Assembly: GCA_009801085.1 (NCBI GenBank)
Contig: VNWV01000010.1
Span: 1,030,488 to 1,094,487 of the forward strand
Direction of reading: 5' to 3'
DNA length: 64,000 bases
Source: Lasiodiplodia sp. COLG20
Taxonomy: Eukaryota; Ascomycota; Dothideomycetes; Botryosphaeriales; Botryosphaeriaceae
In this document: piece after piece, positions 11,711 to 22,010 of the stretch
How positions within the stretch are numbered: the first letter of the stretch is position 1
How the letters are laid out: each line of letters begins with the position of its first letter
Notes under the pieces: generated by a model
The model's database searches: none
The model's input: the letters and a program-made list of their open reading frames with translations, nothing else
What the model was told of the DNA's origin: nothing
Translations under genes and position numbers: made by a program

Positions 11711-13331
11711 CTAAGCGGCTACGCTACTGTGAGCTATTTCCAACGCAGCCCCCTTCTCGCTGCTCTTCTCCCTCATCAGCTGCATCACCCATTCGTAGAC
11801 GGCCCACTGGACGGCGTTGACGATAAAGGCACGCACGCTGCAGATTCCCAAGCCTCTGAAGAAGACGGCAAGGCCTTCGGTACGGTAGGAGTGCTTGGTA
11901 ATCTCCCACGCTCCCATCCGTCTCGTCGGCGGCGGGAGCGCAGTCGACGACGGGGCTTGACGCGGCAGGAGTGATGCACGCTCACCGGATAGCGGAGGGC
12001 TTCGGTGACGATGAAGGTTTGCGGTTGCCGCTGCTACCGTCGCCGGTGATGCGGTCCAAGCTTGTTGCGTTTGGACTCGGGTTTTGATGACGTCTGGAGG
12101 GGTCAATCAGCGTCTGCTTTTCCAAAATGGGAGAGAGAAGCGGATGGTTATACTTACCTAGCGGGAAAATAGAGGCCCAAGTCACTATGCCAGCGATGCC
12201 ACCGCAAAGGAGGACCTTGAGCGCGGCTTGGCGCTGCGTGTCCTCCGGGGAGGTGATGAGGCGTTTGCTGAGCTCATAGGACCAGAAACTATTGGAGCGA
12301 AAGGTAAAAGAGGGGCGACGTGGTTAGTTTTCTGCTGTCTCGGGCACTCCGAAGAGCCCTCGCATTGCCTCTGTACTTTTTTGGCAAGAAAAATGGGGGG
12401 TCACACGTACTAAAATGCGTAACCAACGGCGTCCCTCACGCCCGTCACCACACCACCGTGATAGAACCCCTTCAAACCCTCCGCCCTCCACGTTTCCCGC
12501 GCGACGGCCCACGAACTTACCTTCCCCCCACCGCTACTACTACCACCCTCACCACTCACGGCACCTCTCCCCCGCGGCATCGAATCGTACACCTGCGCCC
12601 GGCATTTGACCAACTCGGTGGGGGCGGAGACAACAAAGGTGGCGAAGCCGCTGACGGCGCCGGCCCAGAAAACGCGGGCGAGGCTGCGCGGGTTGGAGTA
12701 GTCGCCCTCGCCCAGCAGGGAGAGGGTGCGGTTGTACGAGACGAAGAGGATGGCGTTGAGCGCGCCGTATCCGAGGATCGGGGCTGTGGCACCTGTCGTT
12801 CACCGGAATGTGAGGGGACGAGGGCCTAGAAGGTCGCCCGCGTCCCCCCCAAAACCGAGCATATTAGTTTCATGGTCCACCGTGCGGTATGCTGTCTGAT
12901 TTTGCCGAGGTTTCGTTTTTTTGCTTTTTTTCCAAAAGAAAAATAAAAGAAAAAAGGAAGGAGAATAGGACGGAATGATAGGTGATTGTGCTGGCAAGCT
13001 TCCGGGGGGCTTCGGGAGGGCTAGCGGTACCAGGACGCACTGATGCCCTTGCTTATGCCGGCGGGCACAGAAACGCTCGCGTTGCAACGTGCATTCAGCT
13101 GGGGTTACACAGTCTCTTGTGCTGCAGCGCTCGGGGAAGATACTTGGCAGTATACATACCACGAACGTAGTTCCCGGCATTGCGCCAATTGATGGCTTCG
13201 GGAGTGGCACTGCGGCTGGCGGGTGCAGCTGCAGGGCCTGCTTGCAGTCGGGTCTTGATGAGGTCTAGCGGATTGCCGATGATGATGCCGGCGGCACCGC
13301 TGAGGTAGCCGGCCCAGAAGTCGGCCGACAT
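11711..13331 (-). CDS. Mitochondrial carrier (SLC25), carnitine/ornithine-like
   Basis: Four exons (13331-13160, 12792-12411, 12288-12158, 12093-11711) give 355 residues. Three repeats carry the signature P-x-D/E-x-x-K/R: PLDLIKTRLQ (about residue 21), PTELVKCRAQ in repeat 2 and PLDVIKTRVQ in repeat 3; the last is rebuilt exactly across intron 3. P-T-E-L-x-K-C in repeat 2 is characteristic of the carnitine/acylcarnitine, ornithine and Ymc-type carriers. It should exchange a metabolite across the inner mitochondrial membrane; the exact substrate is uncertain. Odd: repeat 3 has about 35 low-complexity Ser/Pro/Arg residues in its matrix loop, and repeat 2 a Gly/Ser insertion. The first intron, at 366 bp, is unusually long for this region. 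A GTGAGC site inside the repeat-3 insertion leaves room for an unmodelled intron, but I found no in-frame acceptor. Confidence 0.88.
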
Positions 13332-15245
13332 GGATGGAGTTTGTGGTGGTGCAGTAGGGCTGATGGCTGGAAGCGTCGAAATCGTCGCCCCGCGCCGCCC
13401 GCATGGGACCGAGGACCCCGGGAAAGGCAACGGTCACGTGACTGATATGCCCTTTCCCCGAGCGGCATAGCAGCCGTCGTCTTTCGACCCCTCTCGACCT
13501 CCAGGCGCTGAGGGGCGAATGGGCCATTCTGGCCCCTCGAGCCAGAGCAGCATGCGGGCCCGTCGACTGGTGGCGGGTGCAGTATAAATACCGACTGGGA
13601 CGGTGTTGGCCAAATTCCTTCTCTCTGGAGGTCGATCTCCTCCATTTGGCTGCCGCCGACGCTCAGACGCGCAGTGCTAGAAAAGAGCCGCCGAGTAACT
13701 GTGTGAGTAAGCATTACCCCTGCCGCTTCCTAGTTTGTCTAACCACGTGCATAGGCTCCATTCGGCCTAGCAGTCGCTCGACCTAGGAAAGAGCGCAATG
13801 CTTTGCTCCATGCCACCAAATACGACGCCGTCCGACTCGAACCCAGCTGAAACACCGTCTTAGTCATGCCGTCACCTTCTTTCGTCCCGACGTTGCGCGA
13901 GGAAACCGTTATTCTGCCCGGAGCCTTCGAGGATATTCACCCTCACCGCCTCACGTCTCACCTACGACGCAGCTCACCAATCTCTCACTGTGTGACTTGG
14001 TTGGCGACTCAGGAAGAGCTTCTGAAAGATGGCTCGGTCTCGGTGAAGGCGTCGAGGCTGGCCGTGCAACCCCCGTCCGGCAGCAGCCGTTGCCGTCCAG
14101 CCGTCAGTTCCGCTCCCAGACGCCTTTCAGACCGTGAACAGGCCGCTACGTACGATGGGACATGGTCGGATTTACATGTTCGGACCTTGTTTCGACACAC
14201 GAGCCAAGTCAGCTTCTCGGGTACCACGACACCGCCAGGAGGATGGATCATGCAGAACTCCCCCTGGATCCGCGTCACGCTAGCTGGCTGTCCTTTTCCA
14301 AGCACTCTCGGCTCGGGACGAGATGACGCGGTTGTGGAGCCAGCTGCCCGCCGACTCGCTCCCTCGTCCTTGAATGCAGCGCCGAAGAGAGAGTTCCCGG
14401 AAAGTTCTAGCGCCCTAAAAGCCTGCCGTCGCCCCCTCTCCACCACTCTCATGCTTGGCAGGATGATGCGGCGGCAGCTCAGCCTTTTCATTGGTGCGCG
14501 TGCCGCTTCCGCTAGCTCTTCGCCAGCATCTCCAGAAGTCTGGTCATCGCCCGTCATTGGCTGGGCCCGCCTTCCGTCGAGACTGTCTGATGCGTAGCCA
14601 GTGTTGGCGGAGTGTTCTCCGCAATTTCGGAAAGCTTGACGTTCTCCTCCCACGAGCGACACATTTGAGTCTCTTGGAAGTCAGTCTCGTAATCACCCTC
14701 CCGTTGGCATACTCGGCAACAGCGCGACGAGTCGGTGCCAGCCCACCCCAAAAAGGTGCCAGCCCCGTGAGGCACCCCTCCCTTTAGCCTACACCCCCCG
14801 CAAGAACAAGTCAGTGCCCTCAGGGAAGAGCAATGCGGCCCCATCGCTATCCAGAACACTCGCCGAAACCCATCGCAAGATCGCTTAGTCGCTGTGCCAC
14901 CGCGCCGCCGTCCTAGTGGGTCCGCAGGCGTTGCTTTCACGCGCCCATGCGTCGACGCCCTCTGTCCGTTTAAGAAGAGCTGCAATGCCTTCGCAGAGAC
15001 CTCCATCCCCTACCGCGAAACCACAGAAGCCTTCGAGAACACCATTGGCCAGGAAGCTTAGTGGCATGTTGTGGACGGGTAAGCACTTCCTGTCGAAGCG
15101 AATCCCTCTTACGGTAAGCAGAACGAGTCTCGAGAACATCCGCTGTCTTCGCTCAGACCCCCATGCCTTCTTTCCCTCGATTAGGCCGAGTCTTCAGCTG
15201 TTCAATCTCGACAAACCCCATCCCCCTGGATTGCCGTCCCAGTTG
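13332..15245. other. Intergenic with possible untranslated transcript
   Basis: Upstream region of the carrier on the left. Around 13583 a plus-strand TATAAATA is followed by an intron-like segment (13703-13754). Two overlapping frames of 243 and 217 codons (13866-14597 plus, 14009-14662 minus) have no recognisable domain. I cannot support a protein here. Confidence 0.45.
13583..13590 (+). promoter_or_regulatory. TATA box for a rightward transcript
   Basis: TATAAATA about 250 bp upstream of the carrier start but pointing the other way. It precedes the intron-like segment at 13703-13754 (donor GTGAGT, branch CTAAC near 13739, acceptor CATAG), so a rightward transcript is likely even though its product is unclear. 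Confidence 0.35.
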
Positions 15246-15482
15246 ATGTGCTGGTTCACCCACTACGTATACGCATGTTGCGGAAAGGCCCATCCGAATG
15301 GGTTTGCAACGACGCCCTGCCACGAGGCCAACACGTCGGGGACGGATACTCGCAACTGCTCGAGCCGCAAGGACCACGTCAGTCCCATTTCTGGCAGTCA
15401 GTGCCGTGGATGCGAGACCATTCGCCTCCTTGAGCAGATGGAGCGAGACGCTGCTCTTCGCCAAAACGATGGCCGGTCCTAG
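15246..15482 (+). CDS. Small Cys-framework protein, fungal, unknown function
   Basis: 78 residues beginning MCWFTHYVYACCGKAHP. Cysteines at 2, 11, 12, 25, 38, 53 and 56 end in a C-x2-C pair, followed by a short charged helix. The pattern resembles a family of fungal proteins that begin Met-Cys and carry spaced cysteines, probably a small zinc-binding fold; this is recalled from general pattern, not a database search. The frame stays open upstream to 14916, and an intron-like segment (GTAAGC at 15114, CTCAG near 15158) lies in that extension, so a longer spliced N-terminus is possible. I chose the internal ATG because the same Cys framework starts at Met1-Cys2 in the larger protein at 41047. 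The neighbours give no clue to its role. Confidence 0.45.
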   Translation: MCWFTHYVYACCGKAHPNGFATTPCHEANTSGTDTRNCSSRKDHVSPISGSQCRGCETIRLLEQMERDAALRQNDGRS

Positions 15483-17641
15483 CGGCCTTTCACGAGGTGG
15501 ATATCGACAGGTGGCAGAGGCAGAATCAACCTGGTATACGCCACGCTCTGCCCATACGCATGGGGCTCTCGGATTCTGCCGTGCCCTTGGGAAGTCGGCG
15601 CCTATAGCGGAATACACCCTCGAGGATTCTGGCTAGCACGCGCACGCGGGATCCGGCAGCTTGGAAACGACGTAACGGCCTCTCCATATTTTCATCGAAA
15701 CCAGTACCTATCTAGTCTTTGATTGCTCAACATGTCTTTTGGCTCATTCTTCACGGCAGGCGGGTGGGGAAGGCGGAAGGCGGATCCCAGTCGTCGATGC
15801 CCGCCTCATTCTCGTTGCCTTGCCCCACCTGGCTGGCTGGCACTTGGTTGGGACTATCGCCCTTCTTTCTTCTTTTCGCAACTGCCTTTTTCTGCCCAAG
15901 TCTCGCTGGTCTAAACCTGTTTGCCCAAGTTCGGATCTGTTCGAGCCCGTGACGCAGCCCTATAATGGGTCTCCTTGCATGACAGTTGTTCCGCCTATCG
16001 GAGGGGTTTCTCGTGGAGAAAAAAAAAAAAGAATGCCAATTTGCAAGGATGAGGAAAAGCGCGAGCTTCCAATCAGTGTGTTAGGGAATAGCGATTTGTT
16101 CGCCTCTCTCCTTTTTGCTTTTTTTCGAGTTGCGGTTGACCCCACCAGACATCTTCAGCGCAACCTGAGATTCGGTCAAACCTGATCGACCGATCGCGCC
16201 AACTCTAGATGACCCAGCCACGCGGTACACAGCAGAGGGGCCTGTCAATCCCTCCGGACCGCGGAAATGCTCGCCCCATCCGCCGTCCAATGGTCCGACA
16301 GCGATCCAGCTGATCGTCTTCACCTGACTCTCCTCGAGACCCTGAAGCTTTGGCGACACACCAAAGCATATGCACACCTCGGCAGCAACCGGCTCGCCTT
16401 GGGCCTCTGCGTCGACACGAGGCTGGATGCAGACGATCGAGACCGCCTTGCCATCAGACAGCAGGCCCCCCGGTGCTATGGCGCCGCAGGATTCCACCGG
16501 ATGTAGATCCCGCCCCGAACCGACATCTGCTAACACCTGTCCCTACCGGAGCTATTTCCTACAACCCCGGACAGCTCCAGATTTAGTCACCAGCAAAGCG
16601 CAACAGCGGAGTCGACTCCACGCGTCCTTCACCGCAGCGACGTCATGCCCGTATCGTGGCATCATGCTTGCATCAATGAAATGCTCTCTAGTACCCTTTA
16701 GTTTATGTCTCGACGGCATTCTCTATCTTATCCGACCCTATTCTCGATGTGGCCAAACCTCCATCATCGTGAATCATGGAATTATGGCTCTTGGAAACAC
16801 ATGTCAAATGCTCACCGCCACCACTCTTGGTATCATGGTCATGGCAGCCAAGCTTATCCACCCGCCGCACAAGATCACAAAGCACCGCCGCCGGTTGCCT
16901 ACGACTTGGAGCATCCTCTCAGATTTTGGCTCCTCGTTTTAAGTTTTAGCATGCATGCATGTACTAGGACTGCGTCCCAGCCGCGGAGTACCCCTCTCCG
17001 CTCCCGCTTGTCAATTGCAAACCCTGCAGATTCGTGGCCAATTATTTGTGATATTCCCTGCGTCTTTTGGATCATGGGTCATTCCCTCGCTCGAGACGAT
17101 TGTCAATCTTTTGCTGACCTTTGCTTTCTTTTGCGGCAGTTCCCGACCAGATCACCAGACAATGATGGAAAATGTGGCAATCGACCGTAGGGACTGCCCA
17201 TTGGATGGTCCAAACGATTCACAAGATTCGAATAACCTCCTAACAGATCGCTCTCTGCCGTGGTTGACGTCACCTGCCTCAATCCATACTATGCATCGTC
17301 TCTAAATCTCCGGTTACGAAAAAGAATTGGATCCTTCATTCTTTCCTTGAGTCTTGTAATTCTCGTATTTACTTTTTCCGCGCCGCTTCCTCCATGCTCT
17401 CTTTTTTGCCACGTAGCGGAGTAACCTCCGCTGAATTTGGTTGGGCAACACGACCCAGCGACCACGCGGCCCATGCCAGTCGGCCAAGCGCCGGCTCGGG
17501 AGGGTCAATCAATCTCGCTTCATGCACGGGCCTCAGATCGTACATGCTAACGATAGAAAAAAAAAAAGAAAAGAAAAACCTTTCTCCTACAACCACCACC
17601 ACACACACATGCGTTAAACTAGCAGAGGGCAAAAGAGATAA
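15483..17641. other. Gene-poor interval
   Basis: No confident gene. A 161-codon frame at 16705-17190 starts with a His/Trp/Tyr-rich, Pro-rich stretch and might be part of an exon, but it has no domain and no splice partners I can identify. The rest holds only short overlapping frames. Confidence 0.4.
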
Positions 17642-17741
17642 TGATGAGGACGAGACTCGAACTCGCGCGGGTTGCCCCACCAGGAATCGCTGTTAAGAGT
17701 ACACCTTAACCTGGCGCCATAACCAACTCGGCCACCTCACC
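17642..17741 (-). tRNA. tRNA-Leu (anticodon AAG) with intron
   Basis: Read on the minus strand, GGTGAGG at 17741-17735 pairs with CCTCATC at the 3' end (one G-U), followed by discriminator A. The A box reads TGGCCGAGTTGG and the T arm holds GAGTTCGAGTCTC. The anticodon stem CCAGG/CCTGG closes a loop with TT-AAG-G, decoding CUU leucine codons. A long variable arm (TGGGGCAACCC) is typical of tRNA-Leu. About 18 nt lie between position 37 and the 3' stem; this is the nuclear intron, and it contains CTTAA, complementary to the anticodon, as in other spliced eukaryotic tRNAs. Confidence 0.9.
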
Positions 17742-19883
17742 TATTGCAGCTGTAGACCTGGGTCTTGTTGCTGGATTATGTAAGACGGCTTTGCTAGGAA
17801 GGACCATTAGTAGCAGGAAAGACAGGTGGGTGTGGCGTAAACTACAATCGTTGAGCTGGGTTCGTCTGCCTGGAAGATGTTGCTTTGTGCGGTGAAAGAT
17901 TACACTTAAAAGTGACGAGGGGAGATACTGTAAATGGTGACATTCGCGTTACTCACGAACTCCACAGGTTGTCATTCGAGACGAGGGACTAGAGAAGGTA
18001 ATAGAAACGATTACTTATCTACAGTAGAAGATATCGTCTAGATGCAGATTATAATTCATGTCCGGATAGCTGCTTCAACTACCCATCATGAGCAAAATCC
18101 CCGCCTGCTAGCAGCAGCTAGCCAAGTAGTCAGTGCTAGACATAGACACATGGGCAAAAAGGTAACTCGATATACACCTAGCACCTCTAGCGCCACCAGT
18201 ATGGTTGTTCGGTTAGCAAAGTCTGTATAAAAGTTAACAAGTATCCGGTATACGCCATGGTTAAAATTTTATAAACCGCGTGAATTTCGACTAAATTTAT
18301 ATTTTTTTTTCTAAAAAAATCGTTTCTTTTAATAGTATAATAACTCTACTAAATAAAGAATGTAAGAAACATTCAGAGACCGTTGCTAACTTTACTAACT
18401 GCGCTGGTGGTGCTGGCTGCGCTAACGGTGCTGCTTGCAACTCGAATTGCTAACGGTAGCCTTACTGCCAGCTGCTGAATGCTACATCAAACAACCAACT
18501 AAGCTTAACAGCTGAAAATCATACGGATGAAATGAACATGATACAGAAACGAATTCACGGACGTCCACTAATCACAAGAGCCATCATCACAAGTGTCGTG
18601 CAAGAAGTAAACCCCTACTTAAATTCATACTCCTTCATCTATACCAAAAACCGCGGATAAGCCACGGCCTGTGTCAAGACGAGGGGAACCTGGGAAGCAG
18701 GAAGCTTTCTATGCAAAATAGGAGTCGGGGGAAAACAAAAAGCAGGGATGACCAAATCAAAAAAGAAGAAGCCTGCAGATGCAAGAATCGCCAGCCTCCC
18801 ACTTCGCTTTTGAATCCGTAAAGTTTCGCTCGCGCGAGAGCGGAAGAGGTGGTAGCGATGGTTGTGGTGGAAAGCCACAACCAGAAATAACCTGCAGGTA
18901 AGATTCACTCCCCAAATCGGTTTCATTACCACCACCCCTTCCTATATCCACCCCCTGAGAAGAAGAAGGGAAAAAGGTTCCTCGGCATTCGCCTTGCTAG
19001 AAGTCCAGTGCGGATGATCGAGATGTCGGACGAATGAGGAACAGAATCTTGTCCGTGTCGAGATTGGCGACGACCCGTGAGGATCGTTCGAGTCTTGTCA
19101 ATGTATTCGCATTCAAGCGAATGAGAAGTAAAGAGCGGGTCGATCGCATAGGGCCTGAGTTGGATATTGCAGGCCGTAAGGATCAAATGGGAAAAAAAGA
19201 AATCGGAAAAGGGAAAGCAAAAAACTTCAAAAAAAGAGTGCTCAAATGACCCTCCGAATGTTCGCCGCTGCCACGCGCCGCGTCTATGTCGCAAACACAT
19301 TATACACTTATACACATGGTGTTTTGAAGAGAAGATCGGTGGAGTACCATCAATCGTGTGGCTTCTCTTCTCCTCATCCATCAGCTGGTTGGTGTAGTTG
19401 GCGATCCCAGTGGTGGAGTTTGTATGTCGGGGTATGGACACGGAAAAAAAAGAAGTAGAGAAAAAAGTCCGGTCGCCGACGGCGAGAAAACGCATGACCG
19501 TAAGCAGCAGGTGGTCATGCCGACTCAAGTCGTCCTTTGTTTCAGGAAAAACTCCTGTCGAAATGAGGGTGTTGCTGCCGAAGACATTAAAATCGCCATG
19601 CATAAGCCGCATAGTCCGTCGTCGTCGGATGGGATATTGAATGTAAAGGCATAAAGAAAATGGGTAGTCGTAATAGGAGGCTGAAGTGGGCGGCGATGCT
19701 GTACAGGCAACAGCAAGCGGGGAGGCAACCGATTCGCGGTCCAGCATTGCGCGCAAACGTTAAAAGCAGTAAGGAACTCAGACTCCGTGACCGTCGTAAG
19801 AAAGCGTACAACCCACCACCCGTCTAATGTCTAGCACCGCCTGGGTTCAAATCACGGTATCGCTAGTGTGCAGTCTGCGCAAA
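17742..19883. other. Gene-poor interval with AT-rich island
   Basis: 17.9-18.5 kb is AT-rich with many stops and contains a palindromic element copy. From about 18.9 to 19.8 kb a 276-codon minus frame overlaps short plus-strand frames; its composition (homopolymeric Phe/Ser/Arg runs, no domain) suggests 3' flanking DNA of the SH3 gene, not a protein. Confidence 0.5.
18024..18082. repeat. Short palindromic element, copy 2 (degenerate)
   Basis: The right arm (18057-18082) reads ATGTCCGGATAGCTGCTTCA and continues ACTAC; the left arm starts GTAGAAGATATCGTCTAGAT at 18024. The arms are complementary with several mismatches and indels around an AT-rich centre. GCTTCAACTAC and GTCCGGA match the intact copy at 63911-63999, so it is best read as an eroded member of the same family. 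Confidence 0.5.
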
Positions 19884-22010
19884 TCACATGGCCTGTCCGG
19901 GGACGGGCTTGCGCTGAGGCACATCGCCGTTGGCAGAAGCATCGGTAGCCGGGGCGGCGATAGGGGCAGCGGCAGGGGCCGCGGCAGGGAACAGAGCCGG
20001 GGCGGGAGCCGGGGCGAGAGGGCTCGGGCCGGGGGAGTTGCCGCGACCGGCGGCACCGGTAGAGCTAGAACGGGGGCGCTGGGCTTCCTGGGCGAACTGG
20101 GGACGAGGTGCGGCGAAGGAAGCGTTGCTCTGGGACCTCTGACGAGCACCGGCGGGGTTCATGGGCGACATGGCACGAGGGCCACCGGCGGGCGACATGG
20201 GACGGGGCTGACCGGCGAAAGACGCGTTGCTTCCAGTGCGCGGGCGACCCTGGGGAGCAGGAAGAGGACCCTTCGGAGGAGGACCCTGGGGCGGAGGGCC
20301 CTGGGGACCGGGGGAGTTGCGACCGGTGGCAGGAGACAGAGGACGAGGCTGAGCGAGGACGGGGACGCCGCTAGTGCTGGCGTTCGAAGCAGCGCGAGAA
20401 CGAGGAGGGCCTTGAGGAGGGGGGTTGCCGCTAGGCGGACCGGGCCGAGGCTTGAGCGACTGCTTGGACAAGCAGGAGCGCGGCACGACACCTTGCGCAG
20501 AACCATCCATCTTCTGGCAGAGAGCCTGTAAAAGTTTGGGAATCAATATGTGTAGCAACTTGCTCTAGTCGGGGAAACTCACCCATCCATCATCGTACTC
20601 GTGCATGATCCTGACCAATTGACCGTTCTTGATACCAAGCTCGTCAGCCATGGAAGGGTTGAAGTCCATGTGGCAACGGTGAACAGGGTAGGGCTTTCCA
20701 TTGGCGCCGCCGGGAGCCGCCGGGAGGGCACCGGTCGGGGCAGGACCGGGGGACATAGGAACATCCTTGTCGGCGAAGGGGTTGGGGCTTTGAACACCAC
20801 CGACCGCGGTGGAACCAGTCATGTTAGAGGCAATGCTGATGTGCTTCGGAACGCCGCCGGGAGCAGGGGCAGAGGTAGGAGCAGAGGTGGGAGCCGAGGT
20901 GGGAGCCGAAGTAGGGGCAGACGTAGGCGCGAGCTTGACCGGGAAGGGATATTCGATGGCCGGTGTCATCGGAGTCGTAGGGGTACCGAGTTCGACGGCG
21001 TCGCGAGCGGTGGCAGTGTCGATGGACTCGGCGTGGTTTCCGAAGGGGTTGGCGGGGTCGTTGGCGGCGTTGTTGGCACCACGCTTCTCCCAAGGGCTCA
21101 CGCCGGCAGGCGTGTCTAGGATATCACCCTCACCCTTGGCGGCCATGGGGTTGAACTGGGTCATCGGGCGCAGGCTGAGACGGGGAGCGTTGCCCATGGT
21201 CTTGACAGTTCTGACGCTGGGCGCACGGGACGCAGAAGTACCGGGTCTTTGAGAGCTCACACTGTTCCTGCTCTCCTTCTTCATGGCGGCTACGGGGGCT
21301 GCGACGGGAGGATCGCTGAATGGATTGCTGGCCTGGGGAGGAACGCTCTTCTCGTTGAACTTTTCGTTGTTGTTCGAAGCAGCAGCCTGCTCCGCCGCGA
21401 GCTTCTTCTGATCCTGCTTCTTCTTCTTCAAGAAGAATAACAGGAAGGCAAGGAGCGCGATGAAGCAGATGATGGCGAACGCCATGCCGGCCTTGGCACC
21501 GCCCGACACTCCGCTGTCGGAAGAAGAGCTGGACGCAGAGCTAGAGGAGCTGGCAGCGGCAGCAGCGATAGACGAGACGGAAGCGGTGGCTTGCGAGAGC
21601 TTCATCGACGCCGAGCTGGACATGTCGGCAGTGGAAGTGACTGAGGCAGAGCTAGACGAATCCTCAGCGGTCTTAGAGGCCGACGCCTTGACCGTCTGCG
21701 TAGCCAGCGTAGTGCCAGTGCTCTTAGCGGTCGCTTTGGTGCTGGTTGCGTCATCGTCGTCGCTGTTTGCCTTGGTGGCTTCGGCGGTGTTTGCCGCAGC
21801 GTTAACGGCCTCGGTCTCGGTCGGCATGTCGGTGACATAAATGGCGGGGCCGTCAAAAGTCTTGGGCGCGGTGTAGTAGACGATGGAGACGACCGTCTTG
21901 ACGTCGGGTGCGGCGTCGGGGTCCGGCATGGCGGCGCGCTCGTTCAATTGCTGGTGGGAGTGCTCCGGACGGAGGTGAGCGTGGCGCGGGTGGAGGTTGT
22001 GCGCCGGCAT
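19884..22010 (-). CDS. Single-pass membrane protein with cytosolic SH3 domain
   Basis: Two exons (22010-20583 and 20525-19884, 57-bp intron) give 689 residues. Residues 50-170 are a Ser/Thr/Ala-rich, mucin-like ectodomain. One membrane helix lies at about 172-193 (AFAIICFIALLAFLLFF), followed at once by a KKKK stop-transfer sequence. A disordered cytosolic part includes five PTSA repeats near residues 365-380. An SH3 domain at about 440-497 (HMDFNPSMADELGI ... DDGW ... GVVPRSCL) is split by the intron precisely after the conserved Trp and rebuilt by splicing. The remaining tail is Pro/Arg/Gly-rich. This layout recalls fungal Fus1-like cell-surface signalling or fusion proteins; the role is inferred. 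No cleavable signal peptide is obvious, so the helix may act as a signal anchor. Confidence 0.88.

Noticed and set aside
13840..13856. GGTTCGAGTC on the minus strand resembling a tRNA B box
   Set aside because: Flanking bases do not form a T stem and no A box or acceptor pairing is found.
13866..14597. 243-codon plus frame and a 217-codon minus frame over the same DNA
   Set aside because: They overlap on opposite strands, neither shows a domain, conserved motif or splice logic, and long chance frames are common in this GC-rich DNA.
18926..19756. 276-codon minus frame
   Set aside because: Phe/Ser/Arg homopolymer runs, no domain, and position directly in the 3' flank of the SH3 gene.
19845..19860. 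GGTTCAAATC resembling a tRNA B box
   Set aside because: T stem fails after the first pair and no anticodon arm can be placed upstream.
19827..20531. 234-codon plus frame
   Set aside because: Shadow of the Pro/Arg/Ala-rich tail of the SH3 protein on the other strand.
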